DNA from: Planctomycetaceae bacterium
GTDB taxonomy: Bacteria; Planctomycetota; Planctomycetia; Pirellulales; Pirellulaceae
Reading direction: 5' to 3'
Assembly (NCBI GenBank): GCA_018658605.1
Contig: JABHUV010000122.1
Coordinates: 1 to 13,183, forward strand
DNA length: 13,183 nucleotides
Shown in pieces: positions 7,342 through 13,183 of the stretch; position 1 is the first letter of the stretch, and each line of letters starts with the position of its first letter. A model generated the notes under the pieces. It was not told where the DNA came from and made no database searches. It saw only the letters and a list, made by a program, of their open reading frames with translations. A program made the translations under genes and the position numbers.

Positions 7342-7722
7342 TTATTGTGACATGAATTGTAGACCGAATATAGTAAAGAATGCGAGCAGCAAGTTTGCAC
7401 ACATTAAAAATGTCCAAGCAAAAAATGAAAAAACGATGGCACGCGGCCAACTCAGTTTCAACCAAATCATCGATAACGGAAATAATACGATTATTGAATA
7501 TCCTCCTAATCCTTGATATGCGGTCACGATATAAATGGACGCGATTGTCAGGCACCTACTAAAGATCTTAACGGTTGAGACGTGGTCTGGCATGTCTGAT
7601 CCGTTTGACATGACTTGGGCCGTAGTCGGCGACAATCTTATTCGGCAAAGCGAGGCAATTCCCATAATTGGAATCGCAAGTACAGCTGCTACGCAGAGGA
7701 CAACAATGACGATTTCGAACAT
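7342..7722 (-). CDS. Small integral membrane protein, 126 residues
   Basis: The protein is mostly hydrophobic, with about four membrane spans: roughly residues 3-26 (FEIVIVVLCVAAVLAIPIMG), 58-70 (LTIASIYIVTAY), 73-90 (GYSIIVLFPLSMIWLKL) and 95-122 (AIVFSFFAWTFLMCANLLLA onward). A polar loop (about 30-53, SPTTAQVMSNGSDMPDHVST) separates the first two. There is no recognised enzymatic motif. The frame extends to ATG at 7797, but that adds a polar, cysteine-containing N-terminus without a ribosome binding site. ATG at 7722 puts AGGA 10 nt upstream and begins directly with the first membrane helix; ATG at 7731 is a close alternative. It is divergent from the sigma factor gene and precedes the hypothetical gene ending at 6800. 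Function is unknown. Confidence 0.62.
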   Translation of the reverse strand: MFEIVIVVLCVAAVLAIPIMGIASLCRIRLSPTTAQVMSNGSDMPDHVSTVKIFSRCLTIASIYIVTAYQGLGGYSIIVLFPLSMIWLKLSWPRAIVFSFFAWTFLMCANLLLAFFTIFGLQFMSQ

Positions 7723-7961
7723 ATTTGACATATCCTTTAGTGTACAGATGCTAGTGTCCTCCGGCAAACACGAGTGGCTAATCCTCAAGACTGTCATAAC
7801 CGGAATATCTTACGTACTTTTCGTATATTATTTCCGAGCGACACTGAAATCAGTCAATTTACCTCTCTTAATAACCTAGATTTCAAGCACTTACCGGTAG
7901 CGCTCCGTCATGTGAGTCCAAGATGCGACCGGCACACATTTTAGGTACCAGAGGGATATTT

Positions 7962-9470
7962 GTGATTCAATCAACAGAAACAACTCGGCTTACTCAGCAA
8001 GCATCAACGACACCACGACAAGCTGGTGTGACAGTAACCGTTCGGGCGAAACCGGTTAAAGCGGCAATGCTAGCAAAAAAGAGGTCTACCGCTAATATCA
8101 CGGATGACCCGATCCGCATGTATTTGATGCAAATGGGAGAGATTCCATTATTGAGTCGAGAAGAAGAGTTAGCAGCGGCCAAAAACATAGAGCTATCATG
8201 TCGGCGTTATCGGCAAAGCATGTTGGCCACAAATTATATGTTGGAAGCAGCCCTCCAGATGCTTGAACAGGTACAGCAGGGAAATCTACGATTGGATCGT
8301 ACGATTGAAGTATCCGTAACCAATGCTGCTGGTAAGGAAGCGATATTGAATCGCATGGGACCTAATTTAGTAACTTTGCGTACTCTCATGGAATTGATCC
8401 GCAAGGATTTTAGCATTGCCATTTACCGTAAAAATCCACGCCACATCCAGCAGGCAGCTTGGCGGCGGTTAGTGGTACGTCGAAACAAGGCAGTGCGATT
8501 AATTGAAGAATTGAATTTGCGCACCAATAAATTACAGCCTGTTTTTGAGCAATTGTGTGACATTCAACATCGCATGACAGCGTTGCGCGATCAGTTGACA
8601 TCGCTGGATAAACGTAAAAAGAGTGATTCATGGACCGATCCAGCGGCACTCAAATCGGAGTTGGCTTACTTGATGAAGACGACGGGTGAGAGTCCAGCAA
8701 CATTGGCTCGACGCATCAGTAAGACCCGTGCACTTTGTGACAACTATGATGAAGCTCGGCGACAACTCTCAGCAGGGAATCTGCGGTTGGTTGTGTCGAT
8801 TGCTAAGAAGTATCGCAACCGCGGAATGAGTTTTTTAGATTTGATTCAAGAAGGAAATACCGGCTTGATGCGAGCGGTTGAGAAGTTCGAATACCGCCGT
8901 GGATATAAATTTTCGACTTACGCAACTTGGTGGATTCGACAAGCGATCACTCGATCTGTTGCGGACCAAAGCCGTACGATTCGAGTGCCTGTGCATATGG
9001 TTGAGGTGATGACACGGGTTCGTAACGTAACTCAAAAATTAGTGCAGGACATTGGACGTGAGCCTTCGGCTGAGGATATTGCAGAGAACAGTGATTTGAC
9101 TATCGATGAAGTGCTGTGTTTGCAAAAGATGCTCAAGCAACCACTGTCGCTGGATCAACCGATGGGTGATAGCGAGAATAATGAGTTTGGTGATTTCATC
9201 AAAGACCATCGCTTCTACGATCCACTGTCAAATGCTAATCAACAAGCGCTCAAATCACATTTGGGCGAAGCAATGGAGATTCTGAGTTGGCGTGAGCGCG
9301 AAATCTTGAAATTACGATTTGGTTTGGCTGATGGGTATTCCTATACGCTGGAAGAAGTCGGCCGGATTTTTCAAGTCACTCGCGAACGAATCCGTCAAAT
9401 CGAATGTAAAGCGATGAATAAATTGCAACAACCATTCCGTTCTAAGAAGCTGCAGTCGTTCTTGGATTAG
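7962..9470 (+). CDS. RNA polymerase primary-type sigma-70 factor (RpoD/SigA-like)
   Basis: The 502-residue protein directs RNA polymerase to -10/-35 promoters. Region 1.2 is at about 48-77 ([20 protein letters not shown]). A divergent non-conserved region of about 190 residues follows, rich in Arg/Lys and Leu. Region 2 (about 271-348) is highly conserved: [36 protein letters not shown] and [20 protein letters not shown], the -10 recognition and melting segment. Region 3 follows to about 425, and region 4 ends in the -35 helix-turn-helix [20 protein letters not shown] (462-481). No acidic region 1.1 is evident; the N-terminus is short and basic. ATG at 7923 opens the frame without a ribosome binding site, whereas GTG at 7962 has GAGGG with 6-nt spacing, so GTG is chosen. 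It could be the housekeeping factor or one of several planctomycete paralogues. Confidence 0.9.
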   Translation: MIQSTETTRLTQQASTTPRQAGVTVTVRAKPVKAAMLAKKRSTANITDDPIRMYLMQMGEIPLLSREEELAAAKNIELSCRRYRQSMLATNYMLEAALQMLEQVQQGNLRLDRTIEVSVTNAAGKEAILNRMGPNLVTLRTLMELIRKDFSIAIYRKNPRHIQQAAWRRLVVRRNKAVRLIEELNLRTNKLQPVFEQLCDIQHRMTALRDQLTSLDKRKKSDSWTDPAALKSELAYLMKTTGESPATLARRISKTRALCDNYDEARRQLSAGNLRLVVSIAKKYRNRGMSFLDLIQEGNTGLMRAVEKFEYRRGYKFSTYATWWIRQAITRSVADQSRTIRVPVHMVEVMTRVRNVTQKLVQDIGREPSAEDIAENSDLTIDEVLCLQKMLKQPLSLDQPMGDSENNEFGDFIKDHRFYDPLSNANQQALKSHLGEAMEILSWREREILKLRFGLADGYSYTLEEVGRIFQVTRERIRQIECKAMNKLQQPFRSKKLQSFLD

Positions 9471-9573
9471 TATTAAGCAGCGATCAGGGGTAGCAAAAGG
9501 TGCCAAGTAAACGCTAGTCGCTGCCCGTTGCCACCTATTGCAAACCGGCGGCATTGGATATTATGGCAAAGAT
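9471..9573 (+). other. metF leader with long-range inverted repeat
   Basis: Between the sigma factor stop and the metF ATG, GCAGCGA (9477-9483) can pair with TCGCTGC (9518-9524), enclosing 34 nt with GGTGCC inside. No T-tract follows, so a simple terminator is not supported. A cis-regulatory RNA for methionine/folate control is possible, but I recognise no known riboswitch consensus. Confidence 0.25.
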
Positions 9574-10452
9574 ATGGCATCGTTAGCATCATTTTACACC
9601 GCAGATCGTAAAGGTCTCTCGTTTGAACTGTTTCCACCAAAGACAGCAAAGGGTGAGGCTGCGCTGCTCAAGCACGTCGAACGTCTGAATGAATTTAAGC
9701 CAGACTATGTTACCTGTACTTATGGCGCCGGAGGTTCGACGCGGGGCAAGACACTAGACATTGTTTCAGCGGTAAAGCAACAGTTTAACGTGCCGGTTGC
9801 ATCGCATTTAACTTGTGTTGGTAGCACACGCGAGGATTTGCGACAGTATTTGAATGACGTTGAGCGACGAGACATTGACTTTGTGGTAGCGCTGCGAGGA
9901 GATCCACCACAGGGCGCCACGACATTCAAAGCGGTTGAGGGCGGGTTGCAATATGCGAATGAACTTGTCGAATTGATTAATGGCGAGTTTCCCAACTTGG
10001 GGGTTGCCGTTGCCGGATATCCCGAAGTGCATCAAGAAGCGCCATCCGCCGACATTGATCTTGATAATTTGAAACGCAAAGTGGACTGCGGTGCGGATAT
10101 TGTTATTACCCAGCTATTTTACAGGACGGAAGACTATTTTGATTTTTGCGATCGCTGTGTTGCAGCAGGAATCACAATCCCGATTGTTCCGGGTATTTTG
10201 CCGGTAATCAACCTTGCTCAAATCCAACGTATTACATCGATGTGTGGGGCTAAACTACCACAGACGTTTGTGGATCGATTAAGCGAACACTGTGACGATG
10301 ACGATTGGCAATTCAAGATCGGCGTTGAGTTTGCGACTACCCAGGTGAGTGAACTGTTAGCCACAGGCGCTCCTGGCGTGCACTTTTACGTGCTCAATAA
10401 ATCTCAAGTAACGGCTGAAGTTTTAACGCAGGTTGGCTGGCGTAGCGAGTAA
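9574..10452 (+). CDS. metF: 5,10-methylenetetrahydrofolate reductase
   Basis: MetF is a cytoplasmic FAD enzyme that reduces 5,10-methylene-THF to 5-methyl-THF, the methyl donor for methionine synthesis. The 292 residues match the bacterial single-domain TIM-barrel form (about 290-300). Signatures are LSFELFPPK with the catalytic Glu18 (Glu28 in E. coli), VTCTYGAGGSTRG (46-58), SHLTCVG (77-83), ALRGDPP with the folate/flavin-binding Asp110 (Asp120 in E. coli), the GYPEVHQEAP motif, GADIVITQLFY, and VPGILPVINLAQIQRI. The frame extends to a TTG at 9538, but ATG at 9574 gives the family N-terminus; the ribosome binding site is weak. It lies 103 bp downstream of the sigma gene and is probably transcribed separately. 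It converges on the creatininase-family gene with a 34-bp gap. Confidence 0.96.
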   Translation: MASLASFYTADRKGLSFELFPPKTAKGEAALLKHVERLNEFKPDYVTCTYGAGGSTRGKTLDIVSAVKQQFNVPVASHLTCVGSTREDLRQYLNDVERRDIDFVVALRGDPPQGATTFKAVEGGLQYANELVELINGEFPNLGVAVAGYPEVHQEAPSADIDLDNLKRKVDCGADIVITQLFYRTEDYFDFCDRCVAAGITIPIVPGILPVINLAQIQRITSMCGAKLPQTFVDRLSEHCDDDDWQFKIGVEFATTQVSELLATGAPGVHFYVLNKSQVTAEVLTQVGWRSE

Positions 10453-10464
10453 GAAGAATAGGTC

Positions 10465-10485
10465 TGCTGATAATGATTGTCAGCA
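10465..10485. terminator. Weak candidate bidirectional terminator between convergent genes
   Basis: TGCTGA (10465-10470) and TCAGCA (10480-10485) form a 6-bp stem with a 9-nt loop, centred exactly between the convergent metF and creatininase-family stops. No T-run follows on either strand, so function is only suggested by position. Confidence 0.3.
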
Positions 10486-10486
10486 A

Positions 10487-11545
10487 TTACTTGTCTTGGA
10501 TCTCAGCTAACAATTGTTCGACATCATTGCTGGCTACGTTCCACATGCGGTTGAGCATTTCACGAGCGTCGACATAGTCATAATTTTCGATATCGCCAAC
10601 AATGCCATTTAGTGGCTGCGGTGAATCTAGGCTGTCTTCGACTTGTCTCACAAATTCGGTCATGTCTTGGGAAAGTTCGCAGGCTTGGTCCAGATGCATT
10701 TGACCGCGGGTGATGGCACTCATTTGGTTGGGAAAAAGTTCTTGATCAATGAGATCGGGTGAGATGAGTTCGATGATCGCCGTTTCCACTCCGCCAGCAT
10801 GTTGATCACCTCGTTCACCAGAGAATTGAATTAGCGGTTCGTGTAGCCAGCGAAATTTATTATGTTCACAACCACTAATACGAATTCCTTCTTTGATTGC
10901 GTTGCGGTGAACAATCGAACCATGGACGTCGACAACATAGAGGCCCGTGGGTTGGAGCCAATTCATTAGCGCGTCGGCGTACCCAGCAACGTATTGAATC
11001 AGTAAGCCAGGCGTGATGTCGATACTCAGTCCGAAAGGGAGTCCCCAAGTGAGGTGTCCGTATTCCAATGGGGGAGCGATGACTAGCTCGGGAATGCGTT
11101 TTTGGATTTGGTCGAGGACGGCATAGCTTTGCAGGGTGTCGGTTGCCAAAGGTAAATGTGGGCCGTGTTCTTCAACCGCCGTATCAACGCTAAAGCAGGC
11201 GATGCTGTTGGCCTTGGGTGCGGGCCATTCGCGTTTGGGTAATTCGATGACGACGAGGTCTGTTTCGAGTTGTTGTCGTTGAGTGCTGTCGGCAAGGTAG
11301 GGGAAACAGTGTTGGATACGAGCGAGCAATTCGCCTTTCAGGACAGGATTCATGGCTTCGTGGTACAGAGGTGGCAAGACGAGAGGGCCTAGTTCTTCGA
11401 TAACTTCCGCTGGCGTGCCGATAGAGACGATGGGCAGGACAGGGCACTCATAACGAATACGATCTTTGAGTTTGGGAAGTGAGTAACTGGTGAGCAGTGG
11501 CCCATCGTTGATTTTCTTAGGTAGGCAGAATGAGCATTTAGTCAT
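10487..11545 (-). CDS. Creatininase-family hydrolase with N-terminal extension
   Basis: The C-terminal two-thirds (about residues 98-300) match the creatininase fold of metal-dependent amidohydrolases. Metal ligands are visible in VEEHGPHLPLATDT: Glu125, His127 and Asp136 correspond to Glu34, His36 and Asp45 of creatininase, with the same 9-residue His-Asp spacing. VVDVHGS (His208) replaces the usual NGHGGN, and GDQHAGGVETA (His249, Glu254) supplies the second conserved site. Family members hydrolyse cyclic or small amides (creatinine, FAPy pyrimidines, peptide modifications); which applies here is unknown. Unusually, about 100 residues precede the domain, with a CSFC pair at 4-7 and Cys34 in RYECP; I do not recognise this extension. 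ATG at 11545 opens the frame without a good ribosome binding site, and no better start is evident closer to the domain. The gene is convergent with metF and divergent from the aminotransferase. Confidence 0.85.
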   Translation of the reverse strand: MTKCSFCLPKKINDGPLLTSYSLPKLKDRIRYECPVLPIVSIGTPAEVIEELGPLVLPPLYHEAMNPVLKGELLARIQHCFPYLADSTQRQQLETDLVVIELPKREWPAPKANSIACFSVDTAVEEHGPHLPLATDTLQSYAVLDQIQKRIPELVIAPPLEYGHLTWGLPFGLSIDITPGLLIQYVAGYADALMNWLQPTGLYVVDVHGSIVHRNAIKEGIRISGCEHNKFRWLHEPLIQFSGERGDQHAGGVETAIIELISPDLIDQELFPNQMSAITRGQMHLDQACELSQDMTEFVRQVEDSLDSPQPLNGIVGDIENYDYVDAREMLNRMWNVASNDVEQLLAEIQDK

Positions 11546-11665
11546 GTCAAGTATCAGGTTCGGTTAGGAGTGGCTCGGCAAATCGAAATAGGGAGATCTC
11601 GATTTTCTGAGCCCATCTTCAGGGAATTGGTTTTTGGTGGTAGGATGGCACTTAATCGTTACTAA

Positions 11666-11689
11666 ATTGTGTTCAAAGCATAACACAAT
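11666..11689. promoter_or_regulatory. 24-bp palindrome, candidate operator upstream of aminotransferase
   Basis: ATTGTGTT (11666-11673) and AACACAAT (11682-11689) are exact 8-bp inverted arms around an 8-nt spacer. The site is 82 bp upstream of the aminotransferase ATG and 121 bp from the divergent creatininase-family start, where a dimeric regulator could control either gene. Size and symmetry suit a helix-turn-helix dimer; an RNA hairpin is the alternative. Confidence 0.45.
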
Positions 11690-11770
11690 CTGAGCGATGG
11701 ATGCCACTGACAAGCGGGGTCCTAAAATAGATAGTAGTGTTAGAGAGTTTAAAAAGGAATGTAACAAACG

Positions 11771-12952
11771 ATGTTTAGTTCGATGGAGATGGCTGCGCCA
11801 GATGCAATATTAGGCCTTAATGCAGCATTTAACAGTGACGAGAATCCAAACAAGATCAATCTTGGTGTTGGCGTTTACAAAGATGAAACAGGAATTACTC
11901 CGATTCTTGAGTGCGTTAAGCAAGCAGAGCGGATGTTGATGGAATCTGAAAATAGTAAATCCTATCTTGGCATTGATGGTTTACCTGAATATGCCAAGCT
12001 TGTCAGGCAGACATTGTTTGGCAGTGAGGTTGATATGTCAACAATGGTGACTCTGCAGACGCCAGGCGGTACGGGGGCATTACGAGTCGCGGGCGATTTT
12101 TTGAAATCGAAAGCTGGGGCCAGTCGAATTTGGTTGAGCAATCCTACTTGGGCTAATCATGGCGCTGTATTTTCTGCTGCGGGACTCGCAACGGATAGTT
12201 ATCGCTATTTAGGTGAATGCGGCAAAGCATTAGATTTTACGGGGATGATGGAGAGTATCGCAGCGATACCCGCTGGCGATGTTATTTGTTTGCATGCGTG
12301 TTGTCATAATCCGACAGGCGTAGATCCAACGGCAGAGCAATGGCGCGAAATTGCAGCAGCATGTGCGGCTGGCGGAGTTTTACCGTTGATTGATTTTGCT
12401 TATCAGGGATTTGCTAATGGTATTCGAGAGGACGCTGCGGCGCTGCAGCCTTTTTTGAACAGTGGCAATGAGTTCATGGTTTGCAGCAGTTTTTCGAAAA
12501 ACTTTGGTTTGTATGCCGAACGAGTAGGTGCGTTGACAATTGTTTCTCAAGACAGTGCTACTGCCGCGGTTACTTTGAGCCATGCGAAGAAAGCGGTACG
12601 GACGAACTACAGCAATCCGCCGAAGCATGGTGGAGCGATAGTAGCGACGGTACTAGGTTCGACTGAGTTGACGGCATTATGGGAATCGGAAGTTGCAGCG
12701 ATGCGAGATCGGATTAACGGGCTGCGTCAAGAATTTGTGGCGGCGATGGTTTCTCGTCAGTGCAATGTTGACTTCTCATTTATTCAGGACCAACGCGGGA
12801 TGTTTTCATTTTCTGGGTTGAATCCGATGCAAGTCGATCAATTACGTAAAGAACATTCGATATATATTGTGGGTAGTGGGCGTATTAATGTAGCGGGCCT
12901 TAATAGCAGTAATATTCAAGTACTTTGCGACGCAATTATTGAAGTATTATAG
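11771..12952 (+). CDS. Aspartate/aromatic aminotransferase, class I (AspC/TyrB type)
   Basis: This PLP enzyme of 393 residues transfers the amino group between aspartate (or aromatic amino acids) and 2-oxoglutarate in the cytoplasm. It aligns almost end to end with E. coli AspC as I recall it (396 residues). Shared segments are AAPDAILGL, INLGVGVYKDETG, YLGIDGLPE, QTPGGTGALRVA, CCHNPTGVDPT, DFAYQGFA and SGRINVAGL. Key residues are Trp127 (stacks on PLP), Asn180, Asp208 and Tyr211 (cofactor contacts), Lys243 in SSFSKNFGLYAERVG (Schiff base), Arg251 (phosphate), Arg277 (equivalent of AspC Arg292, binds the dicarboxylate side chain) and Arg371 (alpha-carboxylate). Retained Arg277 favours aspartate as substrate, though TyrB also keeps it, so aspC and tyrB cannot be separated. 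AAGGA lies 12 nt before ATG at 11771, rather far. The gene is divergent from the creatininase-family gene and is followed by tRNA-Leu. Confidence 0.93.
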   Translation: MFSSMEMAAPDAILGLNAAFNSDENPNKINLGVGVYKDETGITPILECVKQAERMLMESENSKSYLGIDGLPEYAKLVRQTLFGSEVDMSTMVTLQTPGGTGALRVAGDFLKSKAGASRIWLSNPTWANHGAVFSAAGLATDSYRYLGECGKALDFTGMMESIAAIPAGDVICLHACCHNPTGVDPTAEQWREIAAACAAGGVLPLIDFAYQGFANGIREDAAALQPFLNSGNEFMVCSSFSKNFGLYAERVGALTIVSQDSATAAVTLSHAKKAVRTNYSNPPKHGGAIVATVLGSTELTALWESEVAAMRDRINGLRQEFVAAMVSRQCNVDFSFIQDQRGMFSFSGLNPMQVDQLRKEHSIYIVGSGRINVAGLNSSNIQVLCDAIIEVL

Positions 12953-12967
12953 TTTTTGATAGAGAGC

Positions 12968-12995
12968 TTGCTAGTTACGATTGGTTAGTTAAAAT
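12968..12995 (+). promoter_or_regulatory. Candidate sigma-70 promoter for tRNA-Leu
   Basis: TTGCTA (12968-12973, 4 of 6 to TTGACA) and TAAAAT (12990-12995, 5 of 6 to TATAAT) are spaced 16 bp. The predicted start lies roughly 10 bp before the tRNA, which suits a stable-RNA promoter. Chance AT-rich similarity cannot be excluded. Confidence 0.4.
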
Positions 12996-13012
12996 CAGGG
13001 AATTGATAGGAA

Positions 13013-13096
<84 letters not shown>

Positions 13097-13101
13097 CTCG
13101 T

Positions 13102-13140
13102 AAAAACGGTTGCAACTCTAGCGAGTTTCAGCCGTTTTTT
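13102..13140 (+). terminator. Strong Rho-independent terminator after tRNA-Leu
   Basis: AAAAACGG (13102-13109) pairs with CCGTTTTT (13132-13139), and the inner AACTC (13114-13118) pairs with GAGTT (13123-13127) around a TAGC loop, forming a long stem with one internal mismatch. It ends in six T residues. It starts 6 bp after the tRNA, and the A-run on the 5' side could make it bidirectional. Confidence 0.88.
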
Positions 13141-13183
13141 CGTGCCTGTAAGCGGCGAATTAATTCATTTGCCTCCGTCCCGA

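Noticed and set aside
7342..7797. The longer membrane-protein frame starting at 7797, and the overlapping frame of the neighbouring gene extending up to 7555
   Set aside because: The upstream 25 codons lack a ribosome binding site and hydrophobic character, and the other frame's first 92 codons read as non-protein. Starts at 7722 and 7279 fit better.
11564..11767. A 67-codon minus-strand frame between the creatininase-family and aminotransferase genes
   Set aside because: It has no ribosome binding site, no recognisable protein features, and fills the shared promoter region containing the palindrome.

Overview
The window looks like an ordinary stretch of chromosome from a planctomycete, most like the Pirellula/Rhodopirellula group. 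The strongest clue is the left-edge gene, in which an SGNH/GDSL-type esterase domain runs straight into the start of the PVC-type 'membrane-bound dehydrogenase' propeller, an architecture I know from Planctomycetes and relatives. A soluble Ser/Thr kinase with DWG in place of DFG, many secreted enzymes, long gaps and few operons fit the same group. The assignment is inference from protein families; no search was run.

Layout. Bases 1-1206 (minus) hold the 5' part of the SGNH/PVC-propeller gene, which runs off the left edge. Divergent from it, 1491-2801 (plus) encodes a secreted acetylxylan-esterase-like alpha/beta hydrolase. It converges on a cytoplasmic Ser/Thr kinase (2839-3810, minus). Next on the minus strand come a 54-codon gene with a very good ribosome binding site (3984-4148), a secreted five-bladed propeller glycosidase-like protein (4344-5306) and a secreted glycerophosphodiester phosphodiesterase (5586-6419). 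Just upstream of the last lies a remnant of an FAD/NAD(P)-binding protein whose middle appears to be deleted (about 6480-6609). Two unrecognised minus-strand genes follow: a cytoplasmic protein (6800-7279) and a small membrane protein (7342-7722).

The right half is housekeeping. It holds a primary-type sigma-70 factor (7962-9470, plus) and metF (9574-10452, plus). A creatininase-family hydrolase with an unusual N-terminal extension (10487-11545, minus) converges on metF. Then come an AspC-type aspartate/aromatic aminotransferase (11771-12952, plus) and tRNA-Leu(CAA) with a strong terminator (13013-13140, plus).

Function together. Three or four secreted enzymes in the left half (esterase-like, deacetylase-like, glycosidase-like, phosphodiesterase) fit scavenging of polysaccharides and phosphodiesters, but spacing and orientation do not support one operon. 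MetF and AspC are independent central-metabolism genes. I found no CRISPR array, insertion sequence, prophage or obvious defence system. The points most worth a second look are the internally deleted FAD-protein remnant, the altered catalytic residues in the SGNH domain, the small gene with two palindromes in its leader, the creatininase N-terminal extension, and a 24-bp palindrome upstream of the aminotransferase.
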